From: Prosthecobacter sp.
GTDB taxonomy: Bacteria > Verrucomicrobiota > Verrucomicrobiia > Verrucomicrobiales > Verrucomicrobiaceae
Length of the DNA: 64,000 bases
Reading direction: 5' to 3'
NCBI GenBank assembly: GCA_021733925.1
Contig: JAIPJY010000021.1
Span: 46,217-110,216, forward strand
The notes under the pieces are model-generated. The model saw only the letters and a program-made list of their open reading frames with translations. It was not told where the DNA came from and did no database searches. Made by a program: the position numbers and the translations under genes. Position 1 is the stretch's first letter. Every line of letters starts with the position of its first letter. Shown here piece after piece: positions 47,970 to 57,968 of this stretch.

Positions 47970-49346
47970 CTAAGATTTGATAGTTTTTCCAAGCAAGGGG
48001 CCAAGCCCAGCCGTAATGCGCTTTTTTTTGTCAGTGTAGTACGCAGCGGTCGTGCTGATTTGTGCGTGTCTGAGGACGCTCTGGGCTGCGAAGATGCCCT
48101 GGGTGCTGGCCAGAATGGCACCGAGTTCTTTGCGGAGCTCGTGAAGGGGCTTGCGCGCGGTGATACCCTTTTTACGAAGCCAGGTGTACAAGGTTTTGAA
48201 ATGCGGCTCGCAGCGGTAGTTTGTACGGCTGTTTTGGTGCTTGGGCTGGCGAGTGGATTCGATGACAAACGCTCCACTGTCTCGCGCCTTCCATTCTTGC
48301 AGCAAAGGAAGCAATTCGGCTTCAAGGTCAATTTCCCCGGAGCTGTCCTCGCTCTTGGGTTGAAAATATTCGGTGCGCTCAATGCGGATGACTCCTTTGC
48401 CGAAATCAACCTGTGACCATATGAGGAGATCGATCTCTCGTTTTCTCAGGCCGCAGAGGATGCCAAGGTAAAAAATCTTGAGTGACTCACCTGTGAGTTC
48501 AGCCTGAGCATGCTCGATGAGTTCAGCGGCGTTGATTTTGCTCTGATAGGTTGTATTGCCCTTTTTTGGGAGTTCCACACCAGCAAATGGCAGCGGATCC
48601 GGGAGAACTAGTTCGCTGGCTGCATATTTGCGTGCTTTTGCTGAAAAAAGCGAGCGCGCACAGCGGATCAATGATCCTGCGCTGTTCTCGGCCCTGCGGC
48701 GTGCGTCCGGCGCACTGCCTGCTCTTGCCACATATTCGATCCTCCAGCGCTGCACGGCGGCGGACGAGAGAACAGAGAGCGGCAGAACATCAACCTTGGC
48801 AATCCAGGCGTTCCGCCCTCCCGCTCTGTAGTCGAAGCGGGAAAGATAAATTATCCGACGCTGGCGGTCCTTCTTGGGCATGCCATTCTCATCGATTGCT
48901 GGCTGATCTCCAATATCGGAAATCTCGGCGGCAATCTGCCGGAGAGATTGCAAATAGTTGGTGAACGTTGACGGTCTAAAATCTGCTGTGGTCTTCACTG
49001 ATTCGGCCCATTCTCCAATCGTGGCGGGTTTCCTCGGCTTCACCACTTCGGGTTTGTAATGCTCCAGCGTTGCCTGCCAATTGTTGGCCACAAGATGCAG
49101 GTAGCGATCACGGGCACGTTCTGCGGCAATGGTTTTGTCTGCAGTCATGAGTGGGAATCGGTGGCGTTCCCCCTGATGCTTGATTTGCACGTTGTAGTGC
49201 GGCCTGTCTTTCGGCTTCCTGACCTTGCCAAGCCAGTAGGCAACGGCTGTCTTGGGTTGAGTCTTTGCTGCCTTGGTTCGCACTGATTCCGTGTGCACTT
49301 TGTGTGCACTTTTTGGGTTCTCTTGCGTATTTTCGCGTTCGCTCAT
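47970..49346 (-). CDS. Tyrosine recombinase (integrase) of the tRNA-Arg element
   Basis: 458 aa from ATG 49346 (MSERENTQ); an upstream TTG at 49400 could add 18 residues. N-terminal arm-binding and SAM-like core-binding regions (about 30-230), then the catalytic domain: Arg I in CGLRKREIDLL near 300, HELRKELG near 402, RHAQISTTAAYYTD near 428 with the nucleophile Tyr near 436. It cuts and joins att sites. Its gene lies 97 bp from the tRNA-Arg fragment, the usual position for a tRNA-targeting integrase. Confidence 0.93.
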   Translation of the reverse strand: MSERENTQENPKSAHKVHTESVRTKAAKTQPKTAVAYWLGKVRKPKDRPHYNVQIKHQGERHRFPLMTADKTIAAERARDRYLHLVANNWQATLEHYKPEVVKPRKPATIGEWAESVKTTADFRPSTFTNYLQSLRQIAAEISDIGDQPAIDENGMPKKDRQRRIIYLSRFDYRAGGRNAWIAKVDVLPLSVLSSAAVQRWRIEYVARAGSAPDARRRAENSAGSLIRCARSLFSAKARKYAASELVLPDPLPFAGVELPKKGNTTYQSKINAAELIEHAQAELTGESLKIFYLGILCGLRKREIDLLIWSQVDFGKGVIRIERTEYFQPKSEDSSGEIDLEAELLPLLQEWKARDSGAFVIESTRQPKHQNSRTNYRCEPHFKTLYTWLRKKGITARKPLHELRKELGAILASTQGIFAAQSVLRHAQISTTAAYYTDKKKRITAGLGPLLGKTIKS

Positions 49347-49442
49347 GTTTGCATCAGATGATGCTGAATGCTCTGTAGCACAACGGGTTAAACGATTCAA
49401 GAGCGCACAGCAGCGAACATGCCGAAACCGGCAAGGAAGGAA

Positions 49443-49487
49443 CTACGGATCAGAAGGTTTCAGGCTCGAATCCTGACCAGTGCGCCA
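49443..49487 (+). other. Attachment-site copy: 3' fragment of tRNA-Arg(ACG)
   Basis: 45 nt equal to a tRNA from the anticodon loop CTACGGA (anticodon ACG) to CCA: 3' anticodon strand TCAG, variable loop, T stem TCAGG/CCTGA around CTCGAAT, acceptor strand CCAGTGC, discriminator G and CCA. Bases before 49443 do not pair with TCAG, and there is no D arm, so it is not a working tRNA gene. It is the duplicated core left by integration into a tRNA 3' end. Confidence 0.8.
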
Positions 49488-50237
49488 CTCATCAACGATG
49501 AGTCTTGTTTTTTGTGGGTGCTCCTCTTGAAGCTCCTTGATGTCTTTAAACCAGTACAAGGTCTGCCGGGCAAACCAAAACCAGGCATACATCACGGCAA
49601 ACCCGAGCCGCTGCCACATGCCATGATGGCGTGTGGCATGATCTCCGATCCAGAACAGCACCGCCATCATCAGTGCCGCACCGAAGGTCCGCCATCCGAA
49701 GCGGCGCTGCTGTGGGGAGGCCATCATGCCGGCGGCAATGCAGAAAATGCCTGCGAGGCCCATGCTGATGACAAGGCGGATGGCACGGTAGTGAACATCC
49801 GCGTACGCGTCCGCCATGCCATGCTCATAAGGCGTGTGTGAAGTGTGGGAGGTGAACCACCATGACGGCGTCCACCATTGCTGCGCCGGTGGTGGCGGCT
49901 GCTCGACACGCCGCATCGGTGCATAGGCCACGAAGAAGTTGCCCATGGCTGTGGCGGCGAGCAGGAGACTGCCGGCGAGAACCAGAACGTTTCCCTCACC
50001 CCGCCGCAGAAATGCCAGCGCCAGCAGGAACAGCAGCAAAGCGAAGGCAAAGCTCGCCACGACGAGCCAGGGCCAGTGCGGCGCCTTCTTCATGTACTCC
50101 GTGAGGTAGCTGTCGGTCAGGCTCAGGCCGCCAGCCTCGCCACCCACATGACCATAAACCAAAGCTCCCAGCGTGACGAACAGGCAGATGACGATGCCCC
50201 AGTCGATGAGTCGTGAAAGCAACGGACGGTCATTCAT
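49443..50237 (-). CDS. DUF998-like polytopic membrane protein
   Basis: 264 aa with about six hydrophobic helices (near 12-30, 57-78, 84-102, 155-173, 185-200, 208-228) and a periplasmic Pro/Trp-rich loop (QPPPPAQQWWTPSWWF). SLTDSYLTEYM in the first loop and the helix plan resemble DUF998, function unknown. The last 15 codons are read antisense through the tRNA-Arg fragment, and the TAG stop lies in its anticodon loop. It follows the acyl carrier protein gene by 15 bp on the same strand. Confidence 0.7.
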   Translation of the reverse strand: MNDRPLLSRLIDWGIVICLFVTLGALVYGHVGGEAGGLSLTDSYLTEYMKKAPHWPWLVVASFAFALLLFLLALAFLRRGEGNVLVLAGSLLLAATAMGNFFVAYAPMRRVEQPPPPAQQWWTPSWWFTSHTSHTPYEHGMADAYADVHYRAIRLVISMGLAGIFCIAAGMMASPQQRRFGWRTFGAALMMAVLFWIGDHATRHHGMWQRLGFAVMYAWFWFARQTLYWFKDIKELQEEHPQKTRLIVDEWRTGQDSSLKPSDP

Positions 50238-50252
50238 GGGACGCGGGTGATC

Positions 50253-50495
50253 TCACACCTTCGTTCCCAGATAACGCAGCATGTCGTCGAGTGTGTTCAG
50301 TTTGCCGTAATCTGTTTCCGGAATCTCCACGCCGATCTTTTCGTTCAAGGCGATGAGAAACTTGAGAAAGTCGAAGGAGTCGATGTCGAGCGTCTCACGG
50401 ATCTTCTGGTCGGATCGCAGGTTTTCCGGCTCGGATTCGGGCGCAATCTCGCGCAGGCCGTCAAAAAGGATGGCTTTGAGTTCAGATTCACTCAT
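50253..50495 (-). CDS. Acyl carrier protein
   Basis: 80 aa from MSESELK; the start overlaps the E2 stop by 4 bases. The phosphopantetheine site is the Ser in LDIDSFDFLKFLIAL (normal DSL becomes DSF). Helical acidic protein, normal ACP length. Its position as the next gene after pyruvate dehydrogenase E2 is unusual; it may carry an acyl group made by a nearby enzyme or serve a specialised lipid pathway, which cannot be told from sequence. An upstream in-frame extension is rejected as read-through of E2 in another frame. Confidence 0.85.
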   Translation of the reverse strand: MSESELKAILFDGLREIAPESEPENLRSDQKIRETLDIDSFDFLKFLIALNEKIGVEIPETDYGKLNTLDDMLRYLGTKV

Positions 50496-51748
50496 GGCTG
50501 GTCGGGAGTTTGCAGGTGGAGGTTGAGAGCTTCGAGAAATTGAGCGCCCACGTGGCCGTCGGTGGCGCGATGATCGGCGGCAAGCGAGGCGGTCATCACC
50601 GGATGCACGCCGAGCATGCCATCCTTCGCCCACGGCTGCTCCATGATCTTGCCGAGGCCGACAATCGCGACCTGCGGCGGATAAATGACGCCAAACACAG
50701 TCTCGACGCCGAGATCGCCGAGGCTGGTGATCGTGATCGTCGCATCGGTCATCTCGGAACTGCGCAGGCGGCCGCTGCGGGCGCGGGGAATGAGATCGCT
50801 CAGATCGGCCATCAACTCGTCGCTGGATTTCTTGTCCACATCATGAAGAGCCGGGGCCACAAGGCCGCCGCCTTTCATCGAGATGGCAAAGCCGAGATGA
50901 ATCGCGTCAGAAACGCGATGCTCACCGTCGATCCAGAAGCCGTTGAGCTGCGGCACATCACGCAGCGCCTTCGCCACCGCTTTCAGCAGGGGCACCACAG
51001 GCAGCAGACGGTCCTTGATGCTGCGCTTCTGATTCTCCGCCTGCAGCCACGCCAGCATCGCGCTCATGTCGATGCGCGATTGCAGGTAGTAGTGCGGAAT
51101 CTCGCGCTTCGATTTCGCCATCGCGGCGGCGATGGCACGGCGCATCGCATCACCGGTCTTCGGTGCCGTCGGTTTGGCGGCACGTTCGACATCTGCGGCC
51201 TCAATCGCCCCGTCCGGTCCGCTGCCCCGGAGGCCGACGATATCGACCTTCAACTCCGCCGCACGCCGACGTGCGAAGGGAGAGATGCGCAAGCGCGTGA
51301 GCGGCTTGGCGGCATTCTCCACATCTTCGCGGTCAATCAAGCCGCCGGGGCCGGAGCCGTGGCCGACGAGACGGTTCAAGTCCACATGCAGTTCGGCGGC
51401 GATCTTCCTGGCCAACGGCGAAGCATGAACGTGAAGTGACTCAGGCTGCGCCACGGGCGCTTCGACGACGGGCACCGCACTTGGCGGTGCCGAAACGACC
51501 GCAGGCATGGCTTCGCTCGTCTTGATCACCGCCAGCACGCTGCCAACTGGAATCTTGGCCCCGGGTTCGGCAACGAGCTTTTCGATCTCACCATTCACAA
51601 AGCACTCAATGTCGATGATGCCTTTGTCAGTATCGACCTCGGCGATGACCTGCCCGCGCTTCACAGCATCGCCCGGCTTGACGTGCCATTTCACGAGGGT
51701 CGCGGACGCCATGTCCGCGCCAAGGCTGGGCATGACGAAATCAGCCAT
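50492..51748 (-). CDS. pdhC: Dihydrolipoamide acetyltransferase (pyruvate dehydrogenase E2)
   Basis: 418 aa from MADFVMP. Lipoyl domain 1-78 with the modified Lys in [12 protein letters not shown]; two peripheral-subunit-binding domains in tandem, about 108-145 ([20 protein letters not shown]) and 152-188 ([20 protein letters not shown]); catalytic domain about 195-418 with [13 protein letters not shown] (active His and Asp). It moves the acetyl group to CoA. Most E2 proteins have one binding domain. It overlaps E1beta and the ACP gene. No E3 gene is in the window. Confidence 0.92.
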   Translation of the reverse strand: MADFVMPSLGADMASATLVKWHVKPGDAVKRGQVIAEVDTDKGIIDIECFVNGEIEKLVAEPGAKIPVGSVLAVIKTSEAMPAVVSAPPSAVPVVEAPVAQPESLHVHASPLARKIAAELHVDLNRLVGHGSGPGGLIDREDVENAAKPLTRLRISPFARRRAAELKVDIVGLRGSGPDGAIEAADVERAAKPTAPKTGDAMRRAIAAAMAKSKREIPHYYLQSRIDMSAMLAWLQAENQKRSIKDRLLPVVPLLKAVAKALRDVPQLNGFWIDGEHRVSDAIHLGFAISMKGGGLVAPALHDVDKKSSDELMADLSDLIPRARSGRLRSSEMTDATITITSLGDLGVETVFGVIYPPQVAIVGLGKIMEQPWAKDGMLGVHPVMTASLAADHRATDGHVGAQFLEALNLHLQTPDQP

Positions 51749-52745
51749 GATGGGATGAGACGAGGTTTTGCACGGCGGCGATGATTGACTCCACCTGCGG
51801 CAGGGCCGCATGCTCCAGATGCTTCGCGTAAGGAATCGGCACCTCGGCGGCGCACACTCGCTGCACCGGGCGGTCGAGTTCATAAAATGCCTGCTCCATG
51901 ATGCGTGCATTGATCTCGGCGGAGATGCCGCCGCTGCGCCAGCCTTCATCGACGATGAGCACACGGTGCGTCTTCGCCACGCTGCGCATGATCGTGGCGT
52001 CATCGAGTGGCCGCAGCACACGCAGATCGACGACTTCCGCATGAATCCCCTCCTCCTCCAGTTTTGCCGTAGCAGTGATGGACTTCGGCAAACTCGCGCC
52101 GTAGGTCAGGATGGTCACGTCCGCACCTTCGCGACGCACCTTGGCGCTGGAGATGTCCACTGGCCCGGGATTGGCGGGCAGTTCGCCCTCCATGACATAG
52201 AGCGTCTGGTTTTCGAAGATCAGCACCGGGTCCGGATCATCCAGCGCAGTCGCGAGCATGCCGTAGCCGTCTTCGAGCGTCGCGGGCGTGAGCACCTTGA
52301 TCCCTGGAATGTGTCCATACCAGCCTTCGAGGCTGTGCGAATGCTGCGCCGCGAGCTGCTTGCCGCCGCCGGTGGCCATGCGGATGACGATGGGCACATT
52401 AAACTGGCCGCCTGACATGTGCAGCAACGACGCCGCCGTGTTCATGATCTGATCCAGCGCCAGCAGGCTGAAATTGCAGGTCATGATCTCGACAATCGGC
52501 CGCATGCCACCCAGCGCCGCGCCGATGCCCGCGCCGACAAAGGCCGACTCCGCCAGCGGCGTGTCGCGGATGCGTTCCTCGCCAAATTCCTCCAGCAAGC
52601 CTCGGCTCACGGCAAAACAGCCGCCGTAATGCGCCACGTCCTCGCCCATGAGGAACACACACGCATCTTTCTTCATGGCATCGCGAATGCCTTCACGTAC
52701 GGCATCGCGAAACGTCATCTTCTTCGGCTGATCGGTCGTGCTCAT
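51741..52745 (-). CDS. pdhB: Pyruvate dehydrogenase E1 beta subunit
   Basis: 334 aa, normal length. The thiamine-diphosphate-binding region has [12 protein letters not shown] and [20 protein letters not shown], then [17 protein letters not shown] and [15 protein letters not shown], and the C-terminal transketolase-type domain [13 protein letters not shown]. With the alpha subunit it decarboxylates pyruvate and acetylates the E2 lipoyl group. It overlaps E1alpha by 4 and E2 by 8 bases, so the three are tightly coupled. Confidence 0.94.
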   Translation of the reverse strand: MSTTDQPKKMTFRDAVREGIRDAMKKDACVFLMGEDVAHYGGCFAVSRGLLEEFGEERIRDTPLAESAFVGAGIGAALGGMRPIVEIMTCNFSLLALDQIMNTAASLLHMSGGQFNVPIVIRMATGGGKQLAAQHSHSLEGWYGHIPGIKVLTPATLEDGYGMLATALDDPDPVLIFENQTLYVMEGELPANPGPVDISSAKVRREGADVTILTYGASLPKSITATAKLEEEGIHAEVVDLRVLRPLDDATIMRSVAKTHRVLIVDEGWRSGGISAEINARIMEQAFYELDRPVQRVCAAEVPIPYAKHLEHAALPQVESIIAAVQNLVSSHHG

Positions 52746-53722
52746 GATGCTGTCACCTCCGAGTAAACAAAGCGGGTCAGATCACTGACCGGCTCCCAGG
52801 TTCCCGCTTCGGCAAAAGCGACCGATTCATCAACTTCCTTCGCCACTTCGGTCTCGATCGCCTCCAGATCTGAATCACTCAGCACCTTCGCCGCCTTCAT
52901 CGCGTCAAAGAACATCGTGATCGGATCACGCTTCTTCCATTCGGCGACTTCGTCCCTGGAGCGATAGATTTCGGCATCGAACATCGAGTGAGCCCGAAAG
53001 CGGTAGGTGCGGCATTCAAGCAGGAAGGGTTTTCCCTCGCGCGTGGTGGCGATCGCTTTTCGCGCGGCTTCGTTCACGGCGAGCACATCCATGCCATCGA
53101 CGACCGCGTTGGCGACGCCGTAACCGTCCCCCTTGCTTGCGATCTCCATTTTCGACTCCGTGTAGCGCAGCGCCGTGCCCATCGCGTAGAGGTTGTTCTC
53201 GCAGACAAAGAGCACTGGAAGCTGCCACAGGCCGGCGAGATTCAGCGTTTCGTGAAACTCGCCCTCCGCCACCGCACCTTCGCCGAAGAAGCAGACCGTG
53301 ACCGCCTTGCGATTCTGCATCTTGTCCGCGAGCGCCAGGCCGATGGCCAGAGGCAGCCCGCCGCCAACGATCGCATTGCCGCCGCAGAAACGCGTTTTCG
53401 CATCAAACAGATGCATCGAACCACCGCGACCACGCGCACAGCCTTCCACCTTGCCGTACATCTCCGCCATGATCGAGTTCGCGCTCACACCGCGCACAAG
53501 CGCCTGTCCATGCTCGCGATACGTGGCCACAATCGCGTCTTCGGGCAGCAGTTGGTCGATGACACCCGTCGCCACGGCTTCCTCGCCGATGTAGAGATGC
53601 ATGAAGCCGCGAATCTTCTGCGCGCTGTACATTTCGACGCACTTTTCCTCAAAGCGCCGGATGCGCACCATCTGCCAGAGCAGGCGGCGGGCTTGATCGT
53701 GGTCTGGCAGGGGTGTGCTCAT
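52742..53722 (-). CDS. pdhA: Pyruvate dehydrogenase E1 alpha subunit
   Basis: 326 aa from MSTPLPDH. E1alpha signatures: [47 protein letters not shown] and the thiamine motif [18 protein letters not shown] ending in ENN. A phosphorylation-loop-like [15 protein letters not shown] follows. Start chosen because upstream codons run antisense into the synthetase gene. There is a 1-bp gap after the acyl-CoA synthetase gene and an overlap with E1beta. Confidence 0.94.
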   Translation of the reverse strand: MSTPLPDHDQARRLLWQMVRIRRFEEKCVEMYSAQKIRGFMHLYIGEEAVATGVIDQLLPEDAIVATYREHGQALVRGVSANSIMAEMYGKVEGCARGRGGSMHLFDAKTRFCGGNAIVGGGLPLAIGLALADKMQNRKAVTVCFFGEGAVAEGEFHETLNLAGLWQLPVLFVCENNLYAMGTALRYTESKMEIASKGDGYGVANAVVDGMDVLAVNEAARKAIATTREGKPFLLECRTYRFRAHSMFDAEIYRSRDEVAEWKKRDPITMFFDAMKAAKVLSDSDLEAIETEVAKEVDESVAFAEAGTWEPVSDLTRFVYSEVTAS

Positions 53723-53723
53723 G

Positions 53724-55478
53724 TCAGTCGTTCTCCAGGGTGGACAAATCGCCTTCCGGCAGGCCCAGTTCGCGGGCCTTGAGCAGACGGCGCATGATTT
53801 TGCCGCTGCGCGTCTTCGGCAGGCTTTCGACAAAGGCGATCTCCTTCGGTGCAACGGCAGGGCCGAGGCGCTTGCGGGCAAAGCCGATCAACTCCATGCG
53901 CAGCGCGTCATTCGCCTCGTGCCCGGCTTTGACCACGACGAACGCCTTCACGAGCTGCCCGATCATCGGATCCGGCTTGCCGATGACGCCAGACTCCGCC
54001 ACCGCCGGATGCTCCATCAGCGCGCTCTCCACTTCGAACGGGCCGACCATGTGGCCGGAAGTCTTGATGATGTCATCCGCACGGCCGACGAACCAGAAGT
54101 AGCCGTCCGCATCACGCTTCGCGAGATCGCCGCTGAGATACCAGCCGTCCACGAAGCACTTCGCATAGCGGGCTTCGTCATGCAGGTAGGCGCGGAACAT
54201 CGAAGGCCAGCCGGGCTTGAGCGCGAGCTCGCCTTCCACATCGCATTCGGTGATCACCTCGACGCCCTGCTCGCCATGCTTCACGATGGCCGCCTCGATG
54301 CCCGGCAGCGGTTTGCCCATGGAGCCCGGGCGGATGTCCATCGCCGGATAGTTCGCGATCATGATGCCCCCCGTCTCCGTCTGCCACCAGTTGTCGTGGA
54401 CCGGCAGTCCCAGCGCCCGCTGACCCCACACGACGGCCTCCGGATTCAGAGGCTCGCCCACGCTGTGAATGAGGCGCAGATGACTCAGATCGTACTGCTG
54501 GCGTGGTTCGCCGGGGACGCGCATGAGGCGGCGGAGGGCGGTGGGGGCCGTGTACCAGACCGTGACCTTCTGATCCTGCAGCAGGTGATACCAGCGCTCC
54601 GCATCGAAGTCGGCTTCATCCACGATGTTGGTGACGCCATGCAGCAGCGGCGCAAAGATGCCATACGACGTGCCGGTCACCCAGCCGGGATCGGCGGTGC
54701 ACCAGAAGACATCGTCGGGATGCAGGTCGAGCACATAGCGCCCGGTGGCGAAGTGCGTGAGCGCCGCCTGATGCACATGCACCGCGCCTTTGGGCATGCC
54801 GGTCGTGCCGCTGGTGAAATGCAGCAGCGCCATGTCCTCGGGACTCGTCGCTGGAATCTCAAACTGATCGCTCGCGGCGGCCATCAGCTTCGGCAGCGAG
54901 CGCACGGTGGCGTCCAGATCGTCCTCCGCATCCGCGAGCAGGATGAATTGCAGCGCGGGCAGACGCTCGCGCAAGGAGGCGACCTTTTTCTCATACAGGG
55001 CCTTCGTCGTCACGAGCACCTTCGCATCGCCGCGGCTCAGCCGCTGCCACACCGGTTCGGGTCCGAATTGCGAAAACAGCGGACAGAACACACTCACATT
55101 CTTCAACGTGCCCAGCGCGGCAAAATACAGCTCCGGCACCCGGCCCATGAGCGCGAAGACTCGCTCGCCTTTCCCGACCCCGAGAGAGCGCAGCACATTC
55201 GCAAACCGCGCCGACCCGTGCGCCATGTCTGCATAGGTCAGATCGCGCACGCTGCCGTCCTTGCCTAGCCAGCGCAGCGCCAGATGGCCGGCACGTGGCC
55301 CATTGGCATGGCGGTCCACCGCCTCATGGGCGATGTTCAGGCCGCCGCCACGCGGCAGCCCTGCCAGTTCAGCCCTGATGGCATCCCAGGAAAACTCCGC
55401 GCATGTCCTGGCATAATCCACCATCCATGGCCGGACATGGCATGATGCGATGTCTTTGGTGATGGGCGGGAAGCTCAT
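53724..55478 (-). CDS. acsA: Acetate/acyl-CoA synthetase (AMP-forming)
   Basis: 584 aa, a little shorter than E. coli Acs. AMP-binding motif [19 protein letters not shown], adenylate motif [28 protein letters not shown], and the catalytic Lys in [13 protein letters not shown] near the C-terminus, the site regulated by acetylation in this family. It activates acetate (or a similar short acid) to its CoA ester. It overlaps the PEP synthase stop by 4 bases at its start. Substrate choice (acetate or propionate) is not certain. Confidence 0.88.
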   Translation of the reverse strand: MSFPPITKDIASCHVRPWMVDYARTCAEFSWDAIRAELAGLPRGGGLNIAHEAVDRHANGPRAGHLALRWLGKDGSVRDLTYADMAHGSARFANVLRSLGVGKGERVFALMGRVPELYFAALGTLKNVSVFCPLFSQFGPEPVWQRLSRGDAKVLVTTKALYEKKVASLRERLPALQFILLADAEDDLDATVRSLPKLMAAASDQFEIPATSPEDMALLHFTSGTTGMPKGAVHVHQAALTHFATGRYVLDLHPDDVFWCTADPGWVTGTSYGIFAPLLHGVTNIVDEADFDAERWYHLLQDQKVTVWYTAPTALRRLMRVPGEPRQQYDLSHLRLIHSVGEPLNPEAVVWGQRALGLPVHDNWWQTETGGIMIANYPAMDIRPGSMGKPLPGIEAAIVKHGEQGVEVITECDVEGELALKPGWPSMFRAYLHDEARYAKCFVDGWYLSGDLAKRDADGYFWFVGRADDIIKTSGHMVGPFEVESALMEHPAVAESGVIGKPDPMIGQLVKAFVVVKAGHEANDALRMELIGFARKRLGPAVAPKEIAFVESLPKTRSGKIMRRLLKARELGLPEGDLSTLEND

Positions 55479-57880
55479 GGCTGCGTCTCCTCCTTCTCCA
55501 AGATCGCGACGCTGGTCTTCAAGACCGTGTCGGGATTGAGCGAGATGCTGTCGATGCCCTGCTCGACGAGGAATTGCGCGAACTCGGGGTAATCACTCGG
55601 TGCCTGGCCGCAGATGCCGATCTTGCGGTGCTTTTCGCGGCAGACTTTGATGACCTGGGCGATCATCGTTTTCACGGCGGCGTTCCGTTCGTTGAAGATC
55701 GGCGCGACGATCTCGCTGTCGCGATCAACTCCGAGGATGAGCTGGGTGAGGTCGTTGGAGCCGATGCTGAAGCCGTCAAAAATCTCGGCGAATTCGGCGG
55801 CGAGGATGACGTTGCTGGGGATCTCGCACATGACGTAGATCTCCAGGCCGTTGACGCCGCGCTTGAGGCCGTGCTTCTCCATCTCGGCCTGCACGCGCAG
55901 ACCTTCGTCGATAGTGCGGCAGAAGGGGATCATCACCTTGAGATTCGTCAGGCCCATGTCCTCGCGTACGCGGCGCACGGCCTGGCATTCGAGGGCGAAG
56001 CCCGCCTGATAACGTGGGTGATAGTAGCGCGAGGCCCCACGGAAGCCGATCATGGGGTTCTCCTCCACCGGCTCATAGGCCTTGCCGCCGATGAGGTTGG
56101 CATACTCGTTGGATTTGAAGTCACTGAGGCGCAGGATCACATCCTTCGGATAAAACGCCGCCGCCAGCATGGCGATGCCTTGCGCGAGGCGATCGACGAA
56201 GAACTGCGGTTTGTCAGTATAGGTGCTGGTGAGCTTTTCGATCTCGGCTTTGGCGGCCTGATCCGCGAGCTTGTCGAAGTCCAGCAGCGCGAGCGGATGC
56301 ACCTTGATGTAGGTGTTGATGATGAACTCCATGCGCGCGAGGCCGACGCCGTCGTTCGGCAGGAACGACAAGGAAAAGGCTTCCTCGGGATTGGCGAGGT
56401 TCATCATCACCTTGGTGCGCGGGCGCCGCAGGTCTTTGATGTTGGTCTGCTGCACGTCAAAAGGGAGGCTGCCTTCATAGACGAAACCGGTGTCCCCTTC
56501 GGCGCAGGAGATGGTGACGACCTGACCTTCCTTCAGCAACTCGGTGCCGTGCTCGGTGCCCACGATGGCGGGAACGCCGAGCTCACGGCTGACGATGGCG
56601 GCATGGCAGGTGCGGCCACCACGATTGGTCACGATGGCGGAGGCCTTCTTCATCACCGGTTCCCAGTCGGGATCGGTCTTGTCAGCCACAAGGATGTCGC
56701 CTTCGCGGAACTCGCGCAGAAACTCGACGCTCTTCACGACGCGCACCGGACCGCTGGCGATTTTTTCGCCGACACTGCGACCGGTGATGAGCACCTTGCC
56801 GCGTTCCTTGAGCTTGAAGGTCTGGATGACATCGCGGTCCTTCTGCGCCTGGACGGTTTCCGGGCGTGCCTGAACGATGAACAGCTCGCCAGTGCGGCCA
56901 TCCTTGGCCCACTCGATGTCCATCGGCGTTGGCTGGCCGCGCTTGGCGGAGTAGTGGTCCTCGATGACGCAGGCCCAGCGGGCCAGTTGCAGGATGTCGT
57001 CGTCGCTGAGCGCAAAGCGCGCGCGGTCACCGGCGGAGACAGGCACGTTTTTCACCATGCGGCTGCCGCCGGTGTCGTAGATGAGTTTGAACTCCTTGGA
57101 TCCGACACGCTTCTGCAGGATGGGCCGGAACCCTTGTTTCAAAGTGGGCTTGAAGACATAGTACTCGTCCGGGTTCACGGAGCCTAGCACGACGTTTTCA
57201 CCCAGGCCATACGCGGCATTGATGAGCACGGCATCGCGAAAGCCGGTCTCGGTGTCGATGGTGAACATGACGCCCGCAGAGCCGAGATCCGAGCGCACCA
57301 TGCGCTGCACGCCGATGGAGAGGGCGATGGCGGTGTGCTCGAAGCCCTGGTCCACACGATACGAAATGGCGCGGTCGGTGAACAGCGAGGCAAACGAACG
57401 CCGGCAGTGCTCCAGCAGTGATGCGTTGCCTTGTACATTGAGATAAGTCTCCTGCTGGCCGGCAAAGCTGGCGTCTGGCAGGTCCTCCGCCGTGGCGCTG
57501 CTGCGCACGGCGACATCGAGCGGGAGCCCCCCAGACCCGCCGAGATTCTTGTAGGCTTCCAGAATTTCCGCTTCCAGATCAGCGGGCAGCGCAGCCGCGA
57601 TGATGGCCTGGCGGACTTCGCTGCCGCGCTGCTGCAGGTTGTCCATGTCAGCGGTGTTGAGGCCGCCGAGGATGTCCTGGATGCGTGAGTCAAGGCCGGT
57701 GCTGCGGAGGAAATGGCGGTAGCCTTCGGCGGTGACGGCGAAGCCATCCGGGACCTTGACGCCCTGGGAGCTGAGCTCATGGAACATTTCGCCGAGGGAG
57801 GCGTTTTTGCCGCCGACGAGAGGGATGTCACCAATGGAGATGTCTGCGAACCAGCGGATGAATTGAGGGGAAGTGTGCAT
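55475..57880 (-). CDS. ppsA: Phosphoenolpyruvate synthase
   Basis: 801 aa from MHTSPQF, the usual PpsA start; an ATG 5 codons earlier is possible. ATP-grasp domain 1-340 ([36 protein letters not shown]), swivelling His domain about 380-470 with [20 protein letters not shown] (phospho-His), and TIM-barrel C-terminus ([30 protein letters not shown] with the catalytic Cys). It converts pyruvate and ATP to PEP, AMP and Pi for gluconeogenesis. Coupled to acsA, it links acetate or pyruvate to sugars. Confidence 0.94.
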   Translation of the reverse strand: MHTSPQFIRWFADISIGDIPLVGGKNASLGEMFHELSSQGVKVPDGFAVTAEGYRHFLRSTGLDSRIQDILGGLNTADMDNLQQRGSEVRQAIIAAALPADLEAEILEAYKNLGGSGGLPLDVAVRSSATAEDLPDASFAGQQETYLNVQGNASLLEHCRRSFASLFTDRAISYRVDQGFEHTAIALSIGVQRMVRSDLGSAGVMFTIDTETGFRDAVLINAAYGLGENVVLGSVNPDEYYVFKPTLKQGFRPILQKRVGSKEFKLIYDTGGSRMVKNVPVSAGDRARFALSDDDILQLARWACVIEDHYSAKRGQPTPMDIEWAKDGRTGELFIVQARPETVQAQKDRDVIQTFKLKERGKVLITGRSVGEKIASGPVRVVKSVEFLREFREGDILVADKTDPDWEPVMKKASAIVTNRGGRTCHAAIVSRELGVPAIVGTEHGTELLKEGQVVTISCAEGDTGFVYEGSLPFDVQQTNIKDLRRPRTKVMMNLANPEEAFSLSFLPNDGVGLARMEFIINTYIKVHPLALLDFDKLADQAAKAEIEKLTSTYTDKPQFFVDRLAQGIAMLAAAFYPKDVILRLSDFKSNEYANLIGGKAYEPVEENPMIGFRGASRYYHPRYQAGFALECQAVRRVREDMGLTNLKVMIPFCRTIDEGLRVQAEMEKHGLKRGVNGLEIYVMCEIPSNVILAAEFAEIFDGFSIGSNDLTQLILGVDRDSEIVAPIFNERNAAVKTMIAQVIKVCREKHRKIGICGQAPSDYPEFAQFLVEQGIDSISLNPDTVLKTSVAILEKEETQP

Positions 57881-57968
57881 GAGAAAGGATGCCATGCGAG
57901 CAGGGGCGTGCTCGGCGTGCCTTGGCGAAAGAAGGGCCGATTGTGTGGCCGCAGGATGTGAGGCGGGA

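Larger units (their letters stand above)
16730..49487. mobile_element. Composite defence/mobile island
   Basis: Between a disrupted DUF1587-type gene and the tRNA-Arg fragment lie a truncated helicase, an Hhe-like gene, type I restriction genes with extra nucleases, an XRE module and an integrative element. Defence genes beside an integrase and att site are typical of a genomic island. The left border is a gene join, not an att site, so the island was reshaped after arrival or the join is artificial. Confidence 0.65.
39400..49487. mobile_element. Integrative element with P4-type replication genes (left end uncertain)
   Basis: Integrase, excisionase-like protein, primase-helicase, two large winged-helix proteins and an att copy inside a tRNA fragment form a replicating integrative element or satellite. 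No capsid, packaging or conjugation genes are visible. The right end is 49487. The left end is not marked by a second att copy; it could be near 38.2-39.4 kb or further left. Confidence 0.65.

Noticed and set aside
49443-49487. A functional tRNA-Arg gene
   Set aside because: No acceptor 5' strand, D arm or 5' anticodon strand precedes the fragment.
53715-55268. A 517-codon plus-strand open frame
   Set aside because: Antisense to acsA, His/Arg-rich and motif-free.
55574-57187. A 537-codon plus-strand open frame
   Set aside because: Antisense to ppsA, whose catalytic motifs are unmistakable.
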